13,000 nt of DNA from an uncultured Oscillospiraceae bacterium (GCA_900756495.1 CAAEKI010000149.1:1-13000); one strand, 5' to 3'. Shown: positions 7,410 through 13,000, counted from the stretch's first letter. The notes: a model not told the origin generated them from the sequence alone. Numbers and translations are program-made.

Positions 7410-8181
7410 CAACAATATCCTGATGGAATTGCTTGATTAACTCGTTGCGCATCCGCATAGCTTCCGGATCTTCGTACAAGGTTTCGCGCGTATGCCGCTT
7501 TTCTTCGGGGATTTTCTGTTCATAAATAATTTGGCTCGGAGTTTGCCCTAACACACATATCCGGTTTGCCAACAAGAGGGCTTCATCCACATCATGGGTC
7601 ACGAAAAATACCGTCTTCTTCTGTGCTTCCTTTGCCCAGAGCTCCAATACCATATCCTGCAGCTTGGCCCTTGTCAGCGCATCCAATGCGCCGAAAGGCT
7701 CGTCCATCAGCAAAATCGTGGGGTCGACGCTAAATGACCGGGCAATGGCGCACCGCTGCTTCATTCCGCCAGAGAGTTCCTTCGGATATTTATGGAATAC
7801 TTCTTCATCCAAACCTACACTGCAAATGGCCTGAAGGGCGATCTGCTTCAGCTCTTTTTTCTTTTTTGCAGGAAACTTTTCCTCCAGGGCCAGCAGTATA
7901 TTTTCACCTGCTGTCATCCAAGGGAACAGACCGTAGTCCTGAAAAACCACGCTTCGTTCCAGATCGGCTCCCTTCAGCACCTTATCCCCTATTTTTATTT
8001 GCCCCGACGTTGGTTTTTCTAACCCTGCCAATAGGCGCAGCAGTGTACTTTTACCACAACCGGACTGCCCTAACAGGCAGACAAATTCTCCTGCACTTAC
8101 CTCGAGATTGATATCCTCCAATATCAACCTGCCGCCTTCGCTATAAGAAAATGAAAGGTGCTCAATTACGACGTCATGCAT
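7396..8181 (-). CDS. ABC transporter ATP-binding protein A (NitT/TauT family)
   Basis: A 261-residue ATPase of the SsuB/TauB type that powers importer A from the cytoplasmic face. All working motifs are present: Walker A G-Q-S-G-C-G-K-S-T (38-46), Q-loop glutamine 81 in V-F-Q-D-Y-G-L-F-P-W, signature L-S-G-G-M-K-Q-R (136-143), Walker B I-L-L-M-D-E-P (156-162), D-loop G-A-L-D (164-167) and switch histidine 196 in F-V-T-H-D. The frame is open for 67 more codons upstream, but the ATG at 8181 is chosen because GAGGGG lies 8 bases before it and the family begins here. The upstream extension has no family similarity that I can see. The sequence is clearly homologous to ATPase B, with the same Walker A flank and the same F-P-W-M-T-A-G stretch. 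Confidence 0.94.
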   Translation of the reverse strand: MHDVVIEHLSFSYSEGGRLILEDINLEVSAGEFVCLLGQSGCGKSTLLRLLAGLEKPTSGQIKIGDKVLKGADLERSVVFQDYGLFPWMTAGENILLALEEKFPAKKKKELKQIALQAICSVGLDEEVFHKYPKELSGGMKQRCAIARSFSVDPTILLMDEPFGALDALTRAKLQDMVLELWAKEAQKKTVFFVTHDVDEALLLANRICVLGQTPSQIIYEQKIPEEKRHTRETLYEDPEAMRMRNELIKQFHQDIVGRCN

Positions 8182-8391
8182 ATTTCTGTTCCCCTCAGAT
8201 TTTTCTTGCAGAAAGCCACTGATCACATGTAAGTTATTTCCAGGAAATAGGGGAAACATCTTGTCTGCGTTCCTGTGGACTGCTTTTGTTGTGGAGGTGC
8301 CGCTTATTTTATTATTAGAGGTTATGATAGGCAGACGGTTTGCCGAACAGCAGACTCCCGGGCGGCGTTGGACGGTTGGCATCCTGGGGTG
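8182..8391 (-). other. AT-rich junction between cassette B and cassette A (no gene seen)
   Basis: These 210 bases separate the stop of methyltransferase D from the start of ATPase A; junctions elsewhere in the operon are 1-95 bases or overlap. I find no coding signal beyond an unused upstream extension of the ATPase frame. There is no convincing terminator and no good TTGACA/TATAAT pair on the minus strand; stretches such as TAATAATAAAAT near 8305-8316 could serve as a weak -10 region. Composition drops from GC-rich to AT-rich within about 8290-8400, marking the edge of cassette A. Confidence 0.5.
8235..8249. promoter_or_regulatory. Perfect 15-bp palindrome in the cassette junction (candidate operator)
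   Basis: TATTTCCAGGAAATA is a perfect inverted repeat (7-bp arms, central A) about 54 bases before the ATPase A start. Its position between the two cassettes would suit a regulator of cassette A, but no regulator gene or convincing promoter is visible, so this is only a candidate. Confidence 0.3.
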
Positions 8392-9486
8392 TCATAGAGT
8401 GCGCGTTCCGCCGCCGCAGGCTGCAATCAGATCGTCCACGTGCTCGGGGACGACGGGGTAGCCCACATCCCGTACAGCGTCCATCATGGCCTGAATGTTT
8501 TCCAATGGGGTCTCTACAGGAAGGCTGCACCCGGACATCACGACATAGCCTTTGGGGGAGTCGTAGCCCTCGCGGATGCAAGCCAGCGTTTTCAACCTGA
8601 CCTCCAGGGGAGAGCCGGAATACATTACGCCGCCGGGATCTACGTTGCCCAGGATTTTGGTTTTCCCGCCGATGGAATTCTTGCATTCTGTCAGACTGGC
8701 TACATTATCAATGCTCATACCGGCGATCCCCATATCCGCCAGATCAGTCCAGAGCCGGCTGCTCTTTCCGCACACATGAATAATGACATTTCTGCCCAGT
8801 CCTCTGATGTAATCCACCAGCTCCCGGAGGTAGGGCAGAGAGAAGGTGCGGAAATCCCTTGGACTGACCACGGTGGAGGAGGACATGGGTTCAGAGATGG
8901 CTGGCGTCAGTCCGAGGTTGACGGACGCCGCCGCATAGGCCTTGCAGGTTTCCAGAGAGACCCTGCAGAGCTTGTGGACGGCCTCCGGGTTTTTGTGCAT
9001 CAGTCCAAGCGTCTCCTTTACGCCCATCAGAAAAAAGGCGTTGGTAAAGGGACCGACTACGCCGCAGGAGCAGCCGATTTCGTCCCCCACCTCGTCCACA
9101 AGGTATTTCATGGCCTCCAATTGGACTGGCAGCCGCCCGTCCTTAAAGGGATCGGCAGGTTGGAGAGAGTCAATCTGGCTCTCATCCTGAATGGCGGGCT
9201 GCTCCAGATCAGCCGTATTATCGGCCGGATATTTTACCTTGGCCCCCATGGCCTCCGCCCAGGGAAACAGATCGGTAAAGATGCGGATGCTGTCGTAGCC
9301 GAATCGGCGATAGGCTGCAATCTGCGCCTTTGCCAATACTTTTGGATCTGAGTTAAATGCAGAGATTTTGCAGCCGTAAATGCGCGCTACGCCGTTGGCG
9401 ATGTTCGGGTTGCAGGGCAGCCGGTCGGCTGGCTTGCCCTGGGCAATGGCAGCGGCGCGCTGAGCGGGGGTCATTTGGTCAAGCAT
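8392..9486 (-). CDS. UroD-family corrinoid methyltransferase D (partner of importer B)
   Basis: A 364-residue UroD-fold methyltransferase with V-V-G-P-F-T-N (143-149), I-S-E-P-M-S-S (197-203), the zinc motif H-V-C-G (H237, C239), I-L-G-N-V-D-P-G (278-285) and the third zinc ligand C320 in S-G-C-S-L-P-V-E-T-P-L-E-N. The full HxC...C site is present and length is typical. The N-terminal M-R-Q-A-G-R stretch of true uroporphyrinogen decarboxylase (HemE) is missing, which argues against a heme role. The ATG at 9486 follows GGAGG at 7 bases; an ATG 5 bases earlier is out of frame. It begins 37 bases after permease B and is the last gene of cassette B, mirroring copy C in cassette A. I infer that it transfers a methyl group from the compound taken up by importer B to the corrinoid protein. 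It is GC-richer than copy C. Confidence 0.88.
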   Translation of the reverse strand: MLDQMTPAQRAAAIAQGKPADRLPCNPNIANGVARIYGCKISAFNSDPKVLAKAQIAAYRRFGYDSIRIFTDLFPWAEAMGAKVKYPADNTADLEQPAIQDESQIDSLQPADPFKDGRLPVQLEAMKYLVDEVGDEIGCSCGVVGPFTNAFFLMGVKETLGLMHKNPEAVHKLCRVSLETCKAYAAASVNLGLTPAISEPMSSSTVVSPRDFRTFSLPYLRELVDYIRGLGRNVIIHVCGKSSRLWTDLADMGIAGMSIDNVASLTECKNSIGGKTKILGNVDPGGVMYSGSPLEVRLKTLACIREGYDSPKGYVVMSGCSLPVETPLENIQAMMDAVRDVGYPVVPEHVDDLIAACGGGTRTL

Positions 9487-9523
9487 TTCATTTCCTCCCG
9501 GCGGTTCCTGGAATAGGAAGCGC

Positions 9524-10282
9524 TCAATTGTTGATGGTCCAGTACAGGAGCCGGTTTTTGATCAGATCAAAGACATAGAGAATAATAACCAGTACGATAG
9601 CCATAAAGATAAAGCCCACTGCGACCAGATCAAAACGGCCGAAATCGGAGTAGTACTGAATAAAGTATCCCATTCCAGAAGTGGCGCCGAACATCTCGGC
9701 TACGGCCAGCAGGGTAAAGGCCAATTTTAAGGAGATGGTGCAGCCCGTTAGGATAGCGGGAGACGCGGCGGGGAGCACAATCCGGAACAGCCGCTGCATG
9801 CGGGGAAGCTCCAATGTAGCTGCGTTTTCCAGATACCGTTTGTCGATGGTCATAACGGCGGTAATGGTAGAGCCCAGGATAATCCAGAAGCAGCCCAGAA
9901 AAATAATGAAAATGGAGGCAATGCGGAACGAGGGGAAGAGGTTAATGGCATAAGGAGTGAGCAGCGTGACCGGGATGGCGCTGAATGCATTGATATATGG
10001 CGTCAGATTTTTGCGGACAAGATTCTTGGAACCAATAAAGGCGCCAAGGCCGATGCCGCATACCAGCGCCAGCAGGTAGGCGATGACCAGCAGGGAGAGG
10101 GAGCTTTTCAAGCCCTCCATCAACTGCCCAAAATAGGATACAAAAAGACCCGGTACGGTCGAAATGCTGTGAAACAGGAAGGGATTGAGCACGTGGAATC
10201 CATCGGTCAACAGGACATAGGCGGCAATGACACAGACGAAGATCAAAATGATGCCCCACCGCTTTTGCAAGAATTGCTTCAT
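9524..10282 (-). CDS. ABC transporter permease B (NitT/TauT family)
   Basis: A 252-residue inner-membrane permease related to permease A. Hydrophobic segments are visible near 9-25, 62-84, 97-115, 121-144, 180-199 and 222-241. The EAA-type ATPase-contact loop is at about 152-182 (A-T-L-E-L-P...V-L-P-A-A-S-P). It shares M-T-I-D-K-R-Y-L-E-N-A with permease A and ends Y-W-T-I-N-N. The start at 10282 has AGGAGG (10295-10300) upstream. A GC-rich stem-loop with a T-run sits immediately before that ribosome site, so expression is probably lower than that of the binding protein made from the same transcript. With ATPase B and binding protein B it forms a complete importer of unknown substrate. Confidence 0.92.
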   Translation of the reverse strand: MKQFLQKRWGIILIFVCVIAAYVLLTDGFHVLNPFLFHSISTVPGLFVSYFGQLMEGLKSSLSLLVIAYLLALVCGIGLGAFIGSKNLVRKNLTPYINAFSAIPVTLLTPYAINLFPSFRIASIFIIFLGCFWIILGSTITAVMTIDKRYLENAATLELPRMQRLFRIVLPAASPAILTGCTISLKLAFTLLAVAEMFGATSGMGYFIQYYSDFGRFDLVAVGFIFMAIVLVIILYVFDLIKNRLLYWTINN

Positions 10283-10301
10283 ACGGCTGAGTAACCTCCT
10301 G

Positions 10302-10356
10302 AAAAATGGCGCGAACCCGGGAACGGGGCCGCCTTGCCCTCATCCCCGGACGCGCC
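10302..10356 (-). terminator. Attenuator-like stem-loop between binding protein B and permease B
   Basis: On the minus strand GGCGCG pairs with CGCGCC, and inside it CCGGGGA pairs with TTCCCGG (one G-U). The structure is followed by ATTTTTC and then the AGGAGG of permease B. This is an intrinsic-terminator shape in an intercistronic gap of 95 bases. Such partial terminators are common after binding-protein genes and would give more binding protein than permease; they may also protect the upstream mRNA from decay. Confidence 0.65.
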
Positions 10357-10377
10357 GCAGATATGTACGATGAAAGA

Positions 10378-11538
10378 CTACAGATTATTCTCTGTGAACT
10401 GCACCATCTTATCCTGGAAGAACTGGCTGTCGGGGTATTCTTCGATTAAGGACTCCAGAGCCCGCTGGTAAATGGAAGAGTTCATATGGTCGCTCAGATC
10501 AATTTCACCCACGCTGAGGTAGCCAAAGTTGGCCATTTTTTCCCACATAGTCTGAACGCTCTTTGTATAGGGGTCGGTATCATACTTCATATGGGGGCTG
10601 AGCACAAAACTGTCGGCAGTCTCCTTTTGGAGATCCAGGTTTTCCACAACCAGGTCGGAGACTTCTTCCATGTTACCCTGCATATACTCCTCGGCACGCA
10701 GGTAGGAGCGCAGCAGCCGGTAGAGGGCCTCTTCGTTCTCATTCAGGTAGGTGTTGGTACAGAGCATGCGGCAGCAAGAGTGGTTGGGCCAGAGCTCGTC
10801 AGGCCACATTTTTACCTCCAGGCCAAGCTCTCTGGCCTGGATCTGGTAACCAGTGGCGGTGGCGCCAAAGTCGACTTCGCCCTTCATAACGGCCTGAAGC
10901 ACGTCGGTATTCTTCTTATATTCAATGAATTCGATCATATCAGGGTCGTTCTCGTCGCCAATAATGGTGGTGCCGCCATAAGTAAAGGAATAGCCCGCGT
11001 CATAGAGAATACCCTTTAATACAATGTCAGGCGTACCGCCGCGCGTGATGCCGATTCGCTTGCCGCGCAGGCTGTCCAGATCTGTGTACTCGGTTTCGGG
11101 CTTGCCGTAGAGAGGGGTCTCGCCAATGATCATATAACCGGCAAACAGGTTGAAGTCCTGCCCGTTGGCAATCTGAGTCAGGGGGCCGCCGGTACCATAG
11201 GTGGAGAGTACGTCGACTTGACCGGCGGCCAGGGCGGAAGCGGCGTCCGACAGGTTGCTCAGCCAGACCATCTCAACCTCCACGCCTTCCTCCTCGTTAA
11301 AACCGTGCTTATCGGCGATGAATTGAAACACCTGACCAGAGGTGGGCTGTGCGCCGACGCGAATTTTCAGTACGTCATCCGGGGCGCTTTGGGCGGGAGC
11401 AGTGGAAGCTGGGGCGGTATCCGGCTCGGTGGAGGGCTGCTGAGAAGGTGCGGAGGCGGTGCCGTTCCCTCCGCTACAGGCACTCAGCGCCAGTGCGGCG
11501 GTCAGCAATAGGGACGGCAGAAAAAGCAGTTTCTTCAT
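10378..11538 (-). CDS. ABC transporter substrate-binding lipoprotein B (NMT1/TauA-like)
   Basis: A 386-residue lipoprotein. The signal peptide M-K-K-L-L-F-L-P... ends in the lipobox L-S-A-C, so C21 carries the lipid anchor. A low-complexity Ser/Thr/Ala/Pro linker (about 22-55) spaces the binding domain from the membrane, which supports a Gram-positive host. The domain (about 56-386) has the NitT/TauT binding-protein fold: K-I-R-V-G-A-Q-P-T-S-G at its front, A-A-G-Q-V-D-V-L-S-T-Y-G-T (104-116), L-F-A-G-Y-M (131-136) and S-C-C-R (254-257). The last three are matched in binding protein A, so the two are homologues, although much of the rest differs, which suggests different ligands. The start at 11538 has AAGGAGAG upstream. 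No frame problem is seen here, unlike copy A. Substrate unknown. Confidence 0.93.
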   Translation of the reverse strand: MKKLLFLPSLLLTAALALSACSGGNGTASAPSQQPSTEPDTAPASTAPAQSAPDDVLKIRVGAQPTSGQVFQFIADKHGFNEEEGVEVEMVWLSNLSDAASALAAGQVDVLSTYGTGGPLTQIANGQDFNLFAGYMIIGETPLYGKPETEYTDLDSLRGKRIGITRGGTPDIVLKGILYDAGYSFTYGGTTIIGDENDPDMIEFIEYKKNTDVLQAVMKGEVDFGATATGYQIQARELGLEVKMWPDELWPNHSCCRMLCTNTYLNENEEALYRLLRSYLRAEEYMQGNMEEVSDLVVENLDLQKETADSFVLSPHMKYDTDPYTKSVQTMWEKMANFGYLSVGEIDLSDHMNSSIYQRALESLIEEYPDSQFFQDKMVQFTENNL

Positions 11539-11608
11539 GGGGGGTCTCTCTCCTTAATTAGATTTGTTTCTCACATTTCATTGCTTGGAATAGTGGACAG
11601 GTTCCTTA

Positions 11609-12439
11609 TCAGACAGCTTGCTCCAGTGTGATTTCTCCGGAGGCAATCTCCTCTTGGGCAGCGCGTTCATTGGCATCGGTATGAATTAGGCCAATCAGAT
11701 GGTTGCGCAGGCTGGCGATCTTGGGATCCGTATACATGTTTTTACGGGTAGGATGAACCTCGCCTTCAAAGGAGTGCCGGTACATTACCGTGGCAGGAGA
11801 CTGGCTGAGCACATAGATGTCAGTGGCCAGAAGCAGTGCCTCATCTACCTCGTGGGTTACAAAAAATATGGTTTTCCGCTTGTCGCCCTCCTGCTGCCAG
11901 AGTTTAAGTACCAGATCCTGCAGCTTTGCTTTTGTAACTGCGTCCAGGGAACCGAAAGGCTCGTCCATAAGCAGAATCGGAGGGTCAATGGCAAAGGCCC
12001 GGGCAATACCGCAGCGCTGCTTCTGGCCGCCGGAGAGTTCACCTGGGAGTTTATCGTAGAGAGAAGCGGTCATACCGACATGATCCATCCAGTAGAGCGC
12101 GCGTTCTTTGCGCTCGGCCTTGCTCATCCCTGGAAAGCGCCGCTCCAGTGCAATGGTGATGTTCTGACCTGCCGTCATCCAAGGAAACAGACCATAGTCC
12201 TGGAATACAACGCCGCGCTGCAGGCTTGCGCCTTTTACCGGCTGTCCGTCTACCAGGACCGCGCCGCTGTCAGGCTTCTCCAATCCGGCCAGAAGGCGGA
12301 GCAGCGTACTTTTTCCGCAGCCGGACTGTCCCAAAAGACAGACGAAAGAACCGGATTGTGCGTGGATGGAGATGTCTCCCAGAATCTGAGCCTGCCCATT
12401 GTATGAGAACGTCAGGTGGTCGAGAGATACATTAAGCAT
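11609..12439 (-). CDS. ABC transporter ATP-binding protein B (NitT/TauT family)
   Basis: A 276-residue ATPase, first gene of the operon, energising importer B. It has Walker A G-Q-S-G-C-G-K-S-T (37-45), Q-loop V-F-Q-D-Y-G-L-F-P-W (Q80), signature L-S-G-G-Q-K-Q-R (135-142), Walker B I-L-L-M-D-E-P (155-161), D-loop G-S-L-D (163-166) and switch histidine 196. The C-terminal tail of about 20 residues (A-N-E-R-A-A-Q-E-E-I...) is acidic and absent from ATPase A. The start at 12439 follows GGAGGCG. A strong promoter lies about 70-100 bases upstream, giving a leader of roughly 65 bases with no recognisable riboswitch. Confidence 0.95.
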   Translation of the reverse strand: MLNVSLDHLTFSYNGQAQILGDISIHAQSGSFVCLLGQSGCGKSTLLRLLAGLEKPDSGAVLVDGQPVKGASLQRGVVFQDYGLFPWMTAGQNITIALERRFPGMSKAERKERALYWMDHVGMTASLYDKLPGELSGGQKQRCGIARAFAIDPPILLMDEPFGSLDAVTKAKLQDLVLKLWQQEGDKRKTIFFVTHEVDEALLLATDIYVLSQSPATVMYRHSFEGEVHPTRKNMYTDPKIASLRNHLIGLIHTDANERAAQEEIASGEITLEQAV

Positions 12440-12511
12440 TTAGCGCCTCCCAATATGCTTAAAAATTTAAAAAGCGGTTGATAAAACACGTTCAAGCTTT
12501 TTGTGGTTTTT

Positions 12512-12541
12512 ATTATAAAAATATACTTGACTAATTGTCAA
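12512..12541 (-). promoter_or_regulatory. Strong sigma-70/SigA-type promoter P1 of the operon
   Basis: On the minus strand a perfect -35 box TTGACA (12536-12541) and a perfect -10 box TATAAT (12512-12517) are separated by 18 bases, in a very AT-rich stretch. Transcription should start near 12505, about 65 bases before the ATPase B start codon. It is the best promoter in the window and is correctly placed to drive the whole operon. Confidence 0.8.
12527..12541. promoter_or_regulatory. Inverted repeat over the P1 -35 box (candidate operator)
   Basis: TTGAC-N5-GTCAA is a perfect inverted repeat that includes the -35 box and extends into the spacer. A dimeric repressor bound here would block RNA polymerase. 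Its half-sites are the same as those of the second palindrome at 12653-12665. No regulator gene lies in the window. Confidence 0.45.
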
Positions 12542-12636
12542 ATTGTAGTATTAAATAACAAATACCCGCCTATTAGAATTTTTAATATCTGTTTTAAGAT
12601 ACGACTCTGAAATAAAAAGGCTGGACCTGAGGCAGT

Positions 12637-12664
12637 ATTTTATGTAAAAGTGGTTGACCGTCAA
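12637..12664 (-). promoter_or_regulatory. Candidate upstream promoter P2
   Basis: On the minus strand TTGACG (12659-12664) and TAAAAT (12637-12642) are 16 bases apart, each one mismatch from consensus. A start near 12630 would place it about 125 bases upstream of P1's start, giving a longer leader to the same operon. It is weaker than P1 and unproven. Confidence 0.4.
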
Positions 12665-12665
12665 C
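12653..12665. promoter_or_regulatory. Second palindrome, over the P2 -35 box (candidate operator)
   Basis: GTTGACCGTCAAC has perfect 6-bp arms around one base. It contains TTGAC and GTCAA half-sites like the P1 repeat, but with 1 base instead of 5 between them. The different spacing means one dimer might not bind both in the same way. Confidence 0.4.
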
Positions 12666-12704
12666 AAGCAGGGTGGCTTAAATCTGCGGTAGCCAGACAA
12701 AGTA

Positions 12705-12745
12705 AAGCCGCTGAAACCTCAAATAGCCTGAGGGTTCAGCGGCTT
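12705..12745 (-). terminator. Terminator-like hairpin upstream of the operon promoters
   Basis: AAGCCGCTGAA (12705-12715) pairs perfectly with TTCAGCGGCTT (12735-12745). After one mismatch, CCTC pairs with GAGG around a 9-base loop, giving a 15-bp stem. On the minus strand it is followed by a moderately T-rich tail (TACTTTGTCT). It would insulate the operon from transcription coming from the tRNA side. Confidence 0.5.
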
Positions 12746-12770
12746 CATACGTTATATTTTGACTCTATAA

Positions 12771-12858
12771 AAGCAGGCAGGGGAAGAAGTCTTTATCGCT
12801 GATCGGGCGCACTCCGCTGGAGCGCGCCCCCCTGCCGATCACCTCTCCCCTGCCGCTT
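12771..12858. repeat. Large GC-rich hairpin, possible structured RNA or palindromic repeat element
   Basis: An outer stem pairs AAGC(A)GGCAGGGGA (12771-12784, one bulged A) with TCCCCTGCCGCTT (12846-12858), 13 bp. An inner arm pairs GGGCGC (12805-12810) with GCGCCC (12824-12829) and CTCC with GGAG around a 3-base loop. GATC repeats at 12801-12804 and 12837-12840 can close the middle. The strand of any transcript is unclear: on the minus strand it lies between two terminators with no clear promoter of its own. I do not recognise a known RNA family. A dispersed palindromic element is equally possible. Confidence 0.45.
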
Positions 12859-12901
12859 CCATTCGAAAGGTGGGAAATAGAATACAGAAGGAACGATATA
12901 A

Positions 12902-12945
12902 AAAAGCCCCGAGACCCTTTGAAAAACAAGGGTTTCAGGGCTTTT
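12902..12945 (-). terminator. Intrinsic terminator of the tRNA-Arg gene
   Basis: AAAAGCCC pairs with GGGCTTTT and, further in, ACCCTT with AAGGGT; the intervening bases pair except for one C-A mismatch and one G-U wobble. On the minus strand the stem runs into a T-tract, and A/T-rich arms on both sides could make it work in both directions. It lies 5 bases after the tRNA 3' end. Confidence 0.85.
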
Positions 12946-12950
12946 CTCGT

Positions 12951-13000
12951 TGGTACGGCCGAAGGGACTCGAACCCCCAACATTCAGAACCGGAATCTGA
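12951..13000 (-). tRNA. tRNA-Arg (anticodon CCG), 3' part, cut by the window edge
   Basis: Reading the minus strand from 13000: a 5-bp anticodon stem TCAGA/TCTGA encloses the loop TTCCGGT, giving anticodon CCG (12991-12993) for arginine codon CGG. Then follow a short variable loop, a T arm with the TTCGAGT loop, the 3' acceptor strand CGGCCGT, discriminator A and an encoded CCA (12951-12953). The D arm and 5' acceptor strand lie beyond the window. Gene-encoded CCA and the adjoining terminator are normal. Confidence 0.9.

Noticed and set aside
8215..8221. GCCACTG, resembling the end motif of cobalamin riboswitches
   Set aside because: It is on the plus strand while all genes run on the minus strand, and no other B12-riboswitch elements surround it.
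8182..8382. A 67-codon N-terminal extension of ATPase A
   Set aside because: The family begins at the ATG at 8181, which has a good GAGGGG site; the extension has no ATPase-family similarity and no ribosome site.
695..9486. UroD-family genes as heme-pathway uroporphyrinogen decarboxylases (HemE)
   Set aside because: They lack the N-terminal M-R-Q-A-G-R stretch of HemE, carry the H-x-C-G zinc motif of cobamide methyltransferases, and sit with a corrinoid protein and a RACo-type activase.
5432..12439. Naming the transporters as nitrate, taurine or alkanesulfonate importers
   Set aside because: The family match is clear, but substrate names in this family do not transfer reliably, and no nitrate- or sulfonate-metabolism gene is present.
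12765..12983. A 72-codon minus-strand open frame upstream of the operon
   Set aside because: It starts inside the tRNA-Arg gene and runs through its terminator and the large hairpin, so it is not a credible gene.
12440..13000. tRNA-Arg as an attachment site for an integrated island
   Set aside because: No integrase gene and no second copy of the tRNA 3' end is visible in the window.

Overview
The window reads as one long leftward operon on the minus strand: twelve protein genes between about 12.44 kb and 70 bp. Upstream of it are a regulatory region and the 3' part of a tRNA-Arg gene at the right edge. Strong AGGAGG-type ribosome sites, lipobox signal peptides, a near-consensus TTGACA/TATAAT promoter and tight gene packing point to an anaerobic Firmicute. 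The mixed 40-65% GC makes a clostridial, Oscillospiraceae-like genome plausible, but that placement is inference.

Layout in transcription order (right to left): tRNA-Arg(CCG) and its terminator; a long GC-rich hairpin of unknown identity; a second terminator-like hairpin; two candidate promoters, each with an inverted repeat over its -35 box; cassette B (ABC ATPase, substrate-binding lipoprotein, permease, UroD-family methyltransferase D); a 210-bp AT-rich junction; cassette A with the same four-gene order (ATPase, binding protein, permease, UroD-family methyltransferase C); and a corrinoid core (UroD-family methyltransferase B, a RACo-type [2Fe-2S]/ASKHA reductive activase, a short UroD-family protein A, and a cobalamin-binding corrinoid protein).

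The likely working model has three steps. Two NitT/TauT-type importers bring in small, probably methylated, compounds. UroD-fold zinc methyltransferases move methyl groups to and from the cobalamin of the shared corrinoid protein. The RACo-like protein re-reduces the corrinoid when it is oxidised to Co(II). Each importer is followed by its own UroD-family gene, which suggests two substrates feeding one corrinoid carrier. No MttB-family or MtrH-type methyltransferase and no regulator is present in the window, so the substrate and the final methyl acceptor cannot be read from the sequence.

Main oddities: a run of ten A's right after the best start codon of binding protein A puts its signal peptide out of frame; cassette A is visibly poorer in GC than the genes on both sides, suggesting separate acquisition; UroD-family protein A ends before the third zinc-ligand cysteine; and stem-loops sit at several junctions between genes.
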